This document shows, piece after piece, positions 33,514 to 41,325 of a stretch of DNA of 64,000 bases. Numbering within the stretch: position 1 is the first letter of the stretch; the number at the start of each line of letters is the position of its first letter. The notes under the pieces are model-generated. The model was not told where the DNA came from. It ran no database searches and was given only the letters and a program-made list of their open reading frames with translations. Location: contig NZ_MLJO01000005.1 of assembly GCF_001956915.1 (NCBI RefSeq), forward strand, positions 62,001-126,000. The letters are read 5' to 3'. The DNA comes from Intrasporangium flavum. GTDB lineage: Bacteria > Actinomycetota > Actinomycetes > Actinomycetales > Dermatophilaceae. The translations under genes were made by a program, and so were the position numbers.

Positions 33514-35103
33514 TCAACGGCGCGGGATGCCCTGGCGGATCAGGCCGCGGACGATGCCGTCGGTCAGGGCGCGCCACGACGCCGCGAGGATCGAGCCCGC
33601 CACGCCGATGGTGTCCCACGAGGTCTCGCCGTCGGAGGTCTCGATGAGCACGCGGGTGACGGCGTCGGTGCCGTGCGAGGCGTCGAGGATGCGCACCTTG
33701 AAGTCGATGAGCTCGAGCTTCTCGATCTCGGGGTAGGCCCGCGAGAGGGCGTCGCGCAGCGCGTGGTCCAGGGCGTTGACCGGACCGTTGCCCTCACCGG
33801 TGGCGATGAGGCGCGAGCCGTCGGCGCGCAGCTTGACCGTGGCCTCGGACGTCGCGTCGCCGGTGCCCGAGGAGTCGGTGATGACGCGCCACGACTCGAC
33901 CTCGAAGTAGTGCGTGCAGCCGGGCTCGAGGGCCTCGCGGATCATCAGCTCGACGGTGGCGTCGGCGGCGTCGAAGGTCCAGCCGCGCAGCTCGAGGTCC
34001 TTGACCTCGGCGAGGACGCTCGCGACGACGTCGGGGCGCTCGGACAGGTCGAGGCCGGCCTCGCGGGCCTTGAGCTCGATGCTGGCCCGGCCGGCCATGT
34101 CGGACACGAGCGTCCGCATCCCGTTGCCGACGAGCTCGGGCTCCATGTGCTGGTAGAGGTCGGGGTCGACCTTGAGGGCGCTCGCGTGCAGGCCCGCCTT
34201 GTGCGCGAAGGCGCTCGCGCCGACGTAGGGCTGGCGGCTGTAGGCCGGCACGTTCGTCACCTCGCTGATCGCGTGGGCGATGTGCATGGCGCGCCGGAAG
34301 GACTCCGGCGCCATGGCGGGCAGGCCCAGCTTGAACTGGAGGTTGGCCGCGACGGTGACGAGGTCGGCGTTGCCGGTGCGCTCGCCGTAGCCGTTGACGG
34401 TGCCCTGCACGTGGGTCGCTCCGGCGCGCACCGCGGCGACGGAGTTGGCGGCCGCGCAGCCGGTGTCGTTGTGGCAGTGGGCCCCGATGCGCGCGCCGGT
34501 GGAGGCGATGACGTCGGCGACGACCTGCTCGACCTGGTGGGGCAGCATGCCGCCGTTGGTGTCGCAGAGCACGACGACCTCGGCGCCGGCCTCTTGGGCC
34601 GTGCGCACGACGGAGAGCGCGTAGTCGTGGTCGAGGTGCCAGCCGTCGAAGAAGTGCTCGCAGTCGACGAACACGCGTCGGCCCTCGGCCACGAGGTGCG
34701 ACACGGTGTCGCGGACCATGGCGAGGTTCTCCTCGAGCGTCGTCCTGAGGGCGCGCTCGACGTGGCCGGTGTGCGACTTGGCGACGAGGCACACGACCGA
34801 CGCGCCGGAGTCGACGAGGGCCTGCACGAGGGGGTCCTGCGCCGCGGCGCCCCCCGCCCGACGGGTGGCCCCGAAGGCGGCGAGCGTCGCGTGGCGCAGG
34901 CGCAGCTCGCCCGGGGCGCGCTCGAAGAACTCGGTGTCCTTCGGGTTGGCGCCCGGCCAGCCACCCTCGATGAAGTCGACCCCGAGGTCGTCGAGCAGCG
35001 CGGCGATGGCCAGCTTGTCCGACACCGACAGGTTGAGACCCTCCTGCTGGGCGCCGTCGCGCAGGGTGGTGTCGTAGACGTGCAGCGCTTCCATGACCTT
35101 CAT
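33514..35103 (-). CDS. cimA: citramalate synthase (CimA type)
   Basis: 529 residues. HMGL-like catalytic domain with YDTTLRDGAQQEGLNLSV (metal Asp), IEGGWPGANPKD, FFDGWHLDHDYAL, CDTNGGMLP and GAHCHNDTGCAAANS (HxH metal site), then a C-terminal LeuA dimer/regulatory domain. The IEGGWPGANPKD pattern marks the CimA branch rather than LeuA. It condenses pyruvate and acetyl-CoA to citramalate, a threonine-free route to 2-oxobutyrate and isoleucine; LeuCD and LeuB (both in this window) can do the next steps. ATG 35103 follows GAGG; ATG 35094 is an alternative. An attenuator lies upstream. Confidence 0.9.
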   Translation of the reverse strand: MKVMEALHVYDTTLRDGAQQEGLNLSVSDKLAIAALLDDLGVDFIEGGWPGANPKDTEFFERAPGELRLRHATLAAFGATRRAGGAAAQDPLVQALVDSGASVVCLVAKSHTGHVERALRTTLEENLAMVRDTVSHLVAEGRRVFVDCEHFFDGWHLDHDYALSVVRTAQEAGAEVVVLCDTNGGMLPHQVEQVVADVIASTGARIGAHCHNDTGCAAANSVAAVRAGATHVQGTVNGYGERTGNADLVTVAANLQFKLGLPAMAPESFRRAMHIAHAISEVTNVPAYSRQPYVGASAFAHKAGLHASALKVDPDLYQHMEPELVGNGMRTLVSDMAGRASIELKAREAGLDLSERPDVVASVLAEVKDLELRGWTFDAADATVELMIREALEPGCTHYFEVESWRVITDSSGTGDATSEATVKLRADGSRLIATGEGNGPVNALDHALRDALSRAYPEIEKLELIDFKVRILDASHGTDAVTRVLIETSDGETSWDTIGVAGSILAASWRALTDGIVRGLIRQGIPRR

Positions 35104-35231
35104 TGTCCTCGATCTCGGGGATGGCTCCGTGTGCGTCGCTCTCGGGTGCTCGTCATCGGGCCGGTGGGCCGGGTGCCGCCTGCGCCGGGGTGTGGCGTGG
35201 GCCGCGGTCTCCGTCACGGTGGTTCGGGAAA

Positions 35232-35287
35232 CAAAAAGACCCCCCGAGGTGCGGGAGGTCTGCGCGACGAGGGTTGTCTCGTCGCGC
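35232..35287 (-). promoter_or_regulatory. cimA attenuator: antiterminator/pause hairpin and terminator
   Basis: On the reverse strand a 10-bp perfect hairpin (35287-35278 with 35271-35262) begins at the leader-peptide stop. It is followed at 35260-35239 by GACCUCCCG-CACCU-CGGGGGGUC (9 bp with one U-G pair) and UUUUUG. cimA starts ~130 bases further on. This is the arrangement of ribosome-controlled attenuation. Confidence 0.8.
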
Positions 35288-35331
35288 TAGTCGATAATGA
35301 GCGTGCTGGTGGGCACGAGGTGCGTCGTCAC
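35287..35331 (-). CDS. leader peptide of cimA (branched-chain residues)
   Basis: GTG 35331 to TAG 35287 encodes MTTHLVPTSTLIID, with Leu-Val and Leu-Ile-Ile. The Ile codon ATT is rare in this genome. TACATT at 35344-35339 ends seven bases before the GTG, so the peptide would be read from a leaderless message. TTTCGA lies 17 bases before the -10. The promoter overlaps the end of the upstream GATase gene. Stalling at Leu/Ile codons would be expected to change folding of the hairpins that follow. Confidence 0.75.
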   Translation of the reverse strand: MTTHLVPTSTLIID

Positions 35332-35336
35332 GCTCG

Positions 35337-36176
35337 TCAATGTAGGGCGGTCGAAACGTCCTCGAAACACCCGGTCCGGATGCTGGGACCGGCGTCTCGC
35401 GAGCGCGCGGCGTCCACGAGGGCGGCGAAGAGCCGGTCGTCCGGCACCGTCTCGGGGTGCGACTGCACGCCGACGGCGAAGGCGCTCCCCTCGCTCCTGT
35501 CAGCCGGCAGCTCCATGAGCTCGCAGACGCCGTCGGCCGACCAGGCCGAGGCCACGAACGGGCCGAGGGCGCCGACGCCCTGGTGGTGGTGGCAGCGCGC
35601 CGCGAACGAGGGGCCGAGGAGCGCGCGGGCGCGGCTGCCCGCGACCGTCGCGACCTCGTGCCGGTGGAGCCCGTCGGGCCCCGCGCCACCGCGGTGGTCG
35701 TCGTGGCCGAGCCGGTCGGGCAGGTGCTGCTCGACCGTGCCGCCCGCCGCCACCGCCATGACCTGCATGCCCCGGCAGACGCCGAGGACGGGCAGGCCCG
35801 CCTCGAGCGCCGCCCGGGCCAGGGCCAGCTCGGTGACGTCGCGGGCCGCGTCGACCGGGCCGATCTCGGGGTGGTCCGGCTCGCCGAACCAGTGGCCGGC
35901 GACGTCGCCGCCCCCGGTGAGCACGAGCGCGTCGACCGACGCGACGAGTTGTCGGGCCGTGGCGTCGTCGAGGTCGTCGCGGGCGGGCACGAGCAGCGCC
36001 ACGGCGCCGACGCGTCCGAGCGCGTCGACGTAGCGGCTGCCCGCGAGCCGCACGGAGGACGGCTCGCGCGCCCCCTGGCGCACGACGCGCTCCTCGTGGG
36101 CCGACACCGCGACGACCGGGCGCGCGGGAGCAGCGCCCCCGGCCGTCGCGGAGACCTTGGGTCGGAGCTCAGCCAC
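35337..36176 (-). CDS. class I glutamine amidotransferase-like gamma-glutamyl hydrolase (PuuD type), copy 2
   Basis: 279 residues. The peptidase C26/PuuD fold is shown by LVLTGGGDVAGHWFGEPDH, the nucleophile Cys in VLGVCRGMQVMAVAAGG and the catalytic His-x-Glu in GVQSHPETVPDD. Such enzymes split gamma-glutamyl amides, for example gamma-glutamyl-GABA. It is the last gene of the amine cluster and a diverged tandem copy of its neighbour. GTG 36176 overlaps that gene by eight bases. The tail runs into the cimA promoter. A ~20-residue N-terminal extension precedes the conserved start. Confidence 0.87.
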   Translation of the reverse strand: MAELRPKVSATAGGAAPARPVVAVSAHEERVVRQGAREPSSVRLAGSRYVDALGRVGAVALLVPARDDLDDATARQLVASVDALVLTGGGDVAGHWFGEPDHPEIGPVDAARDVTELALARAALEAGLPVLGVCRGMQVMAVAAGGTVEQHLPDRLGHDDHRGGAGPDGLHRHEVATVAGSRARALLGPSFAARCHHHQGVGALGPFVASAWSADGVCELMELPADRSEGSAFAVGVQSHPETVPDDRLFAALVDAARSRDAGPSIRTGCFEDVSTALH

Positions 36177-36915
36177 GCGCCGACCTGCCCTCGGCGCGGA
36201 CCCGGGCCGCAGCGACGAGCGCCTCGAACAGCCGCGGGTCCGCTCCCTCCTCGGGGTGCCACTGGACCGCGAGGCGGAAGGAGCCGGAGGGGTCCTCCAT
36301 GGCCTCGAGGGTGCCGTCGTCGGCCCAGGCCGACGCGACGTAGCCGGGGTGGCTCAGCACCGACTGGTGGTGGTAGCTCGGCACGTCGACGGCCGGGCCG
36401 AGCACGTCGGCGAGCACGGTGCCGGCCACGGTGCGCACCGGGTGGCTCCCGTAGGTCGCGGGGCCCGGCGAGTGCTCGTCGTGCCCGACGCGCTCGGGGG
36501 TGTGCTGCTCGAGCGAGCCGCCCGCCGCCACCGCCATGACCTGCATGCCCCGGCAGATGCCGAGGACCGGCACGTCGAGCTCCGCCGTGGCCCGGGCGAG
36601 GGCGACCTCGGTGGCGTCGCGGTCCGGACGCGAGGCCTGGACCGTCGGGTGCCGCTCGGCGTCGTAGAGCTCGGGAGCCACGTCGGCCCCGCCCGCGATG
36701 ACGACGCCGTCGAGCCGCTCGAGCACCTCGCGCGCGAGGCCCTCGGAGCCGTCGAGGCGCGGCGGCACGACGAGGGCGATGCCGCCGGCCTCCTCGACCT
36801 TGCGCACGTAGCTGTGCGGCACGAGCGTCGAGGGCACGTCGACCCAGTCCCCGCGGGTCGCCGGCTCGACGTACGCGGTGATGCCGATGATCGGGCGGAC
36901 CGGTCTGTCGGACAA
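36169..36915 (-). CDS. class I glutamine amidotransferase-like gamma-glutamyl hydrolase (PuuD type), copy 1
   Basis: 248 residues, the PuuD length. It starts with RPIIGITAYVEPATRGDW. GVVIAGGADVAPELY, VLGICRGMQVMAVAAGG (nucleophile Cys), HHQSV and AVQWHPEEGADPRLFEAL (His/Glu) complete the fold. It would release glutamate from the oxidised gamma-glutamyl intermediate. The start is a TTG at 36915, chosen because AGGAGGAGGAG stands directly upstream and homology begins there. It follows the SDR gene by 25 bases and overlaps the second hydrolase. Confidence 0.9.
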   Translation of the reverse strand: MSDRPVRPIIGITAYVEPATRGDWVDVPSTLVPHSYVRKVEEAGGIALVVPPRLDGSEGLAREVLERLDGVVIAGGADVAPELYDAERHPTVQASRPDRDATEVALARATAELDVPVLGICRGMQVMAVAAGGSLEQHTPERVGHDEHSPGPATYGSHPVRTVAGTVLADVLGPAVDVPSYHHQSVLSHPGYVASAWADDGTLEAMEDPSGSFRLAVQWHPEEGADPRLFEALVAAARVRAEGRSARG

Positions 36916-36940
36916 GGCTCCTCCTCCTTCCCGGTGAAGG

Positions 36941-37708
36941 TCAGAGCGGCGTGACGTACGCGCCGGAGATGCCGCCGTCGACGAGGAACGTCGAGGCCGT
37001 GATGAAGCTCGACTCGTCGGAGGCGAGGAAGAGCACGGCGTTGGCCATCTCCTCGGGCTCGCCGAACCGGCCCATCGGCACGTGGACGAGCCGCCGCGCC
37101 GCCCGCTCCTCGTCCTTGGCGAAGAGCTCCTGCAGCAGCGGCGTGTTGACCGGGCCGGGGCAGAGCGCGTTGACGCGCACACCCTCGCGGGCGAACTGCA
37201 CGCCGAGCTCGCGGCTCATCGACAGGACGCCGCCCTTGCTCGCGCTGTAGGAGATCTGGCTCGTCGCCGCGCCCATGACCGCGACGAACGAGGCCGTGTT
37301 GATGATCGAGCCCTTCTTCTGCTCGAGCATGTAGGGCAGGGCGGCCTTGCAGCACAGGTAGACCGAGGTGAGGTTGACCTCCTGCACCTTGCGCCAGGCG
37401 TCGAGGTCGGTGTCGAGGATCGAGTCGTCCTCGGGCGGGGAGATGCCGGCGTTGTTGAAGGCGATGTCGACCGAGCCGTAGGTGTCCTTGGCGGTGCGGA
37501 AGAGCGCGTCGACGTCCTCCTTGCTCACGACGTCGGTCCGGACGAAGGTGCCACCCACCTCCTGCGCGATGCGGGGGCCGTTGGCCTCGTCGAGGTCGCC
37601 GATGACGACCTTCGCGCCCTCCTCGGCGAAGCGCCGCACCGTGGCCAGGCCGATGCCGGAGCACCCGCCCGTGATGACCGCGACCTTGCCGTCGAGCCTG
37701 CCTGCCAT
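36941..37708 (-). CDS. short-chain dehydrogenase/reductase
   Basis: 255 residues, classical SDR. The cofactor loop is VAVITGGCSGIGLATV (TGxxxGIG), then FNNAGI (NNAG), the catalytic SYSASKGG (YxxxK) and NALCPGPVNTPL. DLD after beta-2 favours NAD. In a gamma-glutamyl-amine cluster it could oxidise the alcohol of a gamma-glutamylated amino alcohol to the aldehyde used by the next enzyme; this is an inference. ATG 37708 follows AGAGGA. It lies between the aldehyde dehydrogenase and the hydrolases. Confidence 0.9.
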   Translation of the reverse strand: MAGRLDGKVAVITGGCSGIGLATVRRFAEEGAKVVIGDLDEANGPRIAQEVGGTFVRTDVVSKEDVDALFRTAKDTYGSVDIAFNNAGISPPEDDSILDTDLDAWRKVQEVNLTSVYLCCKAALPYMLEQKKGSIINTASFVAVMGAATSQISYSASKGGVLSMSRELGVQFAREGVRVNALCPGPVNTPLLQELFAKDEERAARRLVHVPMGRFGEPEEMANAVLFLASDESSFITASTFLVDGGISGAYVTPL

Positions 37709-37781
37709 GAGTCCTCTTTCCTTGCCGTTCTGTCGTGGTCGTCGTGATTGGTCGGGGGTGTCGCGGGTTGGGTCGTGGGTC

Positions 37782-39155
37782 TCAGTCGGTCGAGATGAAG
37801 ACGTTCTTGACCTCGGTGAAGGGCTCGAGCGCGTCCGGTCCGAGCTCGCGCCCGATGCCGCTCTGCTTGAACCCGCCGAACGGCGTCCAGTAACGCACGC
37901 TGCTGTGGGAGTTGACCGAGAGGTTGCCCGCCTCGACGCCACGCGCCACCCGCAGGGCCCGTCCGACGTCGCGGGTCCAGATCGAGCCGGAGAGCCCGTA
38001 GGCGGTGTCGTTGGCCTTGGCCACCGCGTCGGCCTCGTCGTCGAACGGCATGACCGCGACGACCGGGCCGAACACCTCCTCCTGCCAGACGCGGTCGCTC
38101 GTGGCCCGCGGCAGCACCACCGTCGGCGCATACCAGTACCCGGCCCCTTCGGGGGCCTCGCCGCGGAAGGCGACCTCGACGCCCTCCGACGCGTCCTCGA
38201 CGTACGAGCGCACGCGGGCGTGCTGGTCGGCGCTGATGAGCGGTCCCATCTCGGCGGCTTCGTCGGTCGGGTCGGTGACGACGACGCCGCGCACGGCCGT
38301 CTCGAACTGCTCCATGAAGCGGTCGAAGACGTTGCGCTGCACGAGGATCCGGCTGCGGGCGCAACAGTCCTGGCCGGCGTTGTCGAACACCCCGTAGGGC
38401 GCCCGGGCCGCAGCGAGCTCGAGGTCGGCGTCGTCGAACACGACGTTGGCGCTCTTGCCGCCGAGCTCGAGGGTGACGCGCTTGAGCTGGTCCGCGGCGC
38501 CGCGCATGATCCGCTGGCCCACCTCGGTGGACCCGGTGAAGCAGACCTTCCGCACCTGCGGGTGGGTGACGAACCGCTCCCCCACGACCGAGCCCTTGCC
38601 CGGCACGACGGTGAAGACGCCCTCGGGCAGCCCTGCCTCGAGGGCGAGCTCGCCGAGGCGCATCGCCGTGAGCGGGGTCAGCTCCGCGGGCTTGAGCACG
38701 ACGGTGTTGCCGGCCGCGAGCGCCGGCGCGAACCCCCAGCCGGCGATCGGCATCGGGAAGTTCCAGGGCACGATGATGCCGACGACGCCGAGCGGCTCGC
38801 GGAACGTGACGTCGATGCCGCCAGAGACCGGGATCTGCTGGCCGAGGTTCCGCTCCGGGGCCCCGGCGTAGTAGGCGAGGACGTCGCGGACGTTGCCGGC
38901 CTCCCAGCGGGCGTCGCCGATCGTGTGGCCGGCGTTCTCCACCTCGAGCCGCGCCAGCTCCTCCTGGTGATCGCCGACGAGGTCGGAGAACCGGCGCAGC
39001 AGCAGCGCCCGGTCGCCGGGTGCCACGTCGCGCCAGGCCGGGAAGGCCGCTGCCGCACGGGCGATCGCGGCGTCGGCGTCCTCCAGGGAGGCCAGCTCGA
39101 CGGAGCGCACCACCTGCTCGGTGGCCGGGTTGATGACGTCGTGCGTCGTGGTCAT
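37782..39155 (-). CDS. aldehyde dehydrogenase (PuuC-like role)
   Basis: 457 residues. ALDH family: VPWNFPMPIAGWGFAPALAAGN, FTGSTEVGQRIMRGA, the general base Glu in TLELGGKSANVVFDD and the catalytic Cys in NAGQDCCARSRILV, ending with PFGGFKQSGIGRELG. In this cluster it would oxidise the gamma-glutamyl aminoaldehyde to the acid before hydrolysis. ATG 39155 has a modest GAGGA site. It lies 29 bases after the glnA-like gene and 73 bases before the SDR, same strand. Confidence 0.93.
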   Translation of the reverse strand: MTTTHDVINPATEQVVRSVELASLEDADAAIARAAAAFPAWRDVAPGDRALLLRRFSDLVGDHQEELARLEVENAGHTIGDARWEAGNVRDVLAYYAGAPERNLGQQIPVSGGIDVTFREPLGVVGIIVPWNFPMPIAGWGFAPALAAGNTVVLKPAELTPLTAMRLGELALEAGLPEGVFTVVPGKGSVVGERFVTHPQVRKVCFTGSTEVGQRIMRGAADQLKRVTLELGGKSANVVFDDADLELAAARAPYGVFDNAGQDCCARSRILVQRNVFDRFMEQFETAVRGVVVTDPTDEAAEMGPLISADQHARVRSYVEDASEGVEVAFRGEAPEGAGYWYAPTVVLPRATSDRVWQEEVFGPVVAVMPFDDEADAVAKANDTAYGLSGSIWTRDVGRALRVARGVEAGNLSVNSHSSVRYWTPFGGFKQSGIGRELGPDALEPFTEVKNVFISTD

Positions 39156-39184
39156 GCTTTTCGTCCTCGTGTCGGTGGGCGGGG

Positions 39185-40552
39185 TCACAGGCGCTCGAAG
39201 CCGCGGCGGCGCTCCCAGTCGGTGACGGCGGCGTTGAAGGCCGTGATCTCGACGTCGGCCGCGTTGACGTAGTGGTCGACGACCTCGTCGCCGAAGGCCG
39301 CCCGCGCGACCGCCGAGCCCGCGAGCAGGTCGCGCGCCTCCTGCAGCGTCGAGGGCACGTGGGGCTTGTCGGAGGTGTAGGCGTTGCCCTCGAGGGCGGG
39401 CTCGAGCTCGAGCTGCTGCTCGATCCCGTGCAGGCCTCCGGCGAGCATGGCCGCCACGGCGAGGTAGGGGTTGAGGTCACCGCCCCCGACGCGGTTCTCG
39501 ACGCGCAGGGCCGCACCGTGGCCGACGACGCGCAGGGCGCACGTGCGGTTGTCACGGCCCCACGCGACGGCGGTCGGGGCGAAGCTCGCCGACGCGAACC
39601 TCTTGTAGGAGTTGATGTTCGGCGCGTAGAAGTAGGTCAGCTCGCGCTGCGTGGCGAGGATGCCGGCGAGGAAGTGCTCGAACATCGCGCTGTGCCCGTG
39701 CTCTCGCTGGTCGTCGGCGAAGACCGTCTCGCCGTCGAGCCCGCGCAGCGACAGGTGGATGTGGCACGAGCTGCCCTCACGCTGGTCGAACTTGGCCATG
39801 AACGTGATCGACTGCCCGTGGTGGGCGGCGATCTCCTTGGCGGCGTTGCGGTAGACGACGTGGTTGTCGCAGGTGCGCACGGCCGTGTCGAAGAGGAACC
39901 CGATCTCGTGCTGGCCGAGGTTGCACTCGCCCTTCGCGCTCTCGACGACGGCCCCGGCGGCGTACATCTCGTTGCGGATCTCGCGCAGCAGCGGCTCGAC
40001 GCGGTCGCCACCGAGGATGGAGTAGTCGACGTTGTACCGGTTGGCGGGCGTCAGGCCGGTGTAGCCGGCGTCCCAGGCCTGCTCGTAGGACTCCTGGAAC
40101 ACGATGAACTCGAGCTCGGTGCCGCAGTGCGCCGCCATCCCCATGGCCGCGGCCCGGTCGACCTGGGCCTTGAGCACCGACCGGGGCGACTGCACCACGG
40201 GACCGCTGCCGTCGAGCCAGGTGAGGTCGCACTGCACGGTCGCGGAGTGCGGAGTGCCCGGGGTGCGGCGCAGGGTGTCGAGGTCGAGGTCGAAGAACAT
40301 GTCGCCGTAGCCGCGCTCCCACGAGGAGATCGCGTAACCCTCGACGGTGTTCATGTCGACGTCGACGGCGAGCAGGTAGTTGCAGCCCTCCGTGCCGTCC
40401 TCGAGCACGTGGTCGAGGAAGTAGTGCCCGTGCAGGCGCTTGCCCTGCAACCGGCCCTGCATGTCGGTGAAGGCCACGACGACCGTGTCGATCGTGCCGT
40501 CCTCGATCTCCGACCGGAGCTCGTCGAGGGTGAACCTCGGTGCTGGTGCCAT
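39185..40552 (-). CDS. glutamine synthetase-like gamma-glutamyl amine ligase (PuuA/GlnA3/GlnA4 type)
   Basis: 455 residues. GS fold: DMQGRLQGKRL in the N-domain, then GTELEFIVF, AKGECNLGQHEIGF (metal Glu), SSCHIHLSL, NINSYKRFASASFAPTAVAWG and RVENRVGGGDLNPYLA. The C-terminus lacks the NLYxLP adenylylation loop of housekeeping GlnA. Genes of this type next to a permease, aldehyde dehydrogenase and GATase ligate glutamate to an amine (putrescine, polyamine or ethanolamine) with ATP. Start ATG 40552. It lies 11 bases after the GntR gene. Confidence 0.9.
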   Translation of the reverse strand: MAPAPRFTLDELRSEIEDGTIDTVVVAFTDMQGRLQGKRLHGHYFLDHVLEDGTEGCNYLLAVDVDMNTVEGYAISSWERGYGDMFFDLDLDTLRRTPGTPHSATVQCDLTWLDGSGPVVQSPRSVLKAQVDRAAAMGMAAHCGTELEFIVFQESYEQAWDAGYTGLTPANRYNVDYSILGGDRVEPLLREIRNEMYAAGAVVESAKGECNLGQHEIGFLFDTAVRTCDNHVVYRNAAKEIAAHHGQSITFMAKFDQREGSSCHIHLSLRGLDGETVFADDQREHGHSAMFEHFLAGILATQRELTYFYAPNINSYKRFASASFAPTAVAWGRDNRTCALRVVGHGAALRVENRVGGGDLNPYLAVAAMLAGGLHGIEQQLELEPALEGNAYTSDKPHVPSTLQEARDLLAGSAVARAAFGDEVVDHYVNAADVEITAFNAAVTDWERRRGFERL

Positions 40553-40563
40553 GGTGGGCTGTC

Positions 40564-41316
40564 CTATCCGATGAGGCCGCGCAGGAGGGCGGAGGTGGCG
40601 TCGCAGTGCTCCTCCATGACGGCCCGGGCGCGGTCCGGGTCGCCTCGCAGGATCGCCGCGACGACGTCGTGGTGCTGGCTGTTCGAGTGCTCGATGTTGC
40701 GGGTCAGGACGGGGATGGCCGTCAGCATGTCGTGCAGGGCCGCCTGGGCGCGCGTCACGGCGTCGACGAGCATCGGCGAGCCCGACAGGGTCGCGATCGC
40801 CAGGTGCAGCCGCGAGTCGGCGACGCGGTGGGCCGCGGCGTCGGGTGCCTCGTCGACGTCGCGGAGGCTGTCGACCAGCCAGGCGCGCTGGTCGCCGGCG
40901 AGGGCCTGCGACGCCGCGAGCCAGGCGGCGCCGGGCTCGACGACGCGACGGAAGGTCAGCGCGTCGAGCATGGCCGCGCCGCTGCGGACCGGAGAGTCCT
41001 TGGGCTCCCACGTGGCCGCACGCACCGAGCCGTCGTAGGTGACCCAGGTGCCACCGCCGCGGCCGCGACGCGTCGTGACGAGCCCCGACTCGCGCAGCGC
41101 CGCGATGGCCTCGCGCAGGGTGTTGCGCCCGATGCCGAGGCGCTCGGCCAGCTCGCGCTCGGGCGGCAGCTGCTCGCCGTCCGGGAACACGCCGAGGCGG
41201 ATCGCCCGGGCCAGCTGCTCGACGGCGTGCTCGAAGGCGTTGCCGGACGCGGGGCGCAGCACCGCGTCCGGCAGGCTCGTCGCCGCCGTCTCGTGGGATC
41301 CCCTGTGCTCGCTCAT
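40564..41316 (-). CDS. GntR-family (FadR subfamily) regulator
   Basis: 250 residues. The winged helix-turn-helix contains FPDGEQLPPERELAERLGIG and RNTLREAIAALRESGLV; the C-terminal all-helical FCD domain includes FRRVVEPGAAWLAASQ and HLAIATLSGSPML, with metal-site-type Asp/His. It is placed inside the amine cluster between permease and ligase genes, so it is the likely repressor of the cluster. A 21-bp palindrome before the permease gene is the likely operator. ATG 41316 is nine bases from the permease stop. Confidence 0.9.
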   Translation of the reverse strand: MSEHRGSHETAATSLPDAVLRPASGNAFEHAVEQLARAIRLGVFPDGEQLPPERELAERLGIGRNTLREAIAALRESGLVTTRRGRGGGTWVTYDGSVRAATWEPKDSPVRSGAAMLDALTFRRVVEPGAAWLAASQALAGDQRAWLVDSLRDVDEAPDAAAHRVADSRLHLAIATLSGSPMLVDAVTRAQAALHDMLTAIPVLTRNIEHSNSQHHDVVAAILRGDPDRARAVMEEHCDATSALLRGLIG

Positions 41317-41325
41317 GCCGACCGT

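Noticed and set aside
35104..35217. Extended cimA start at GTG 35217
   Set aside because: It would begin immediately after the attenuator terminator with no ribosome site and adds a non-conserved basic stretch.
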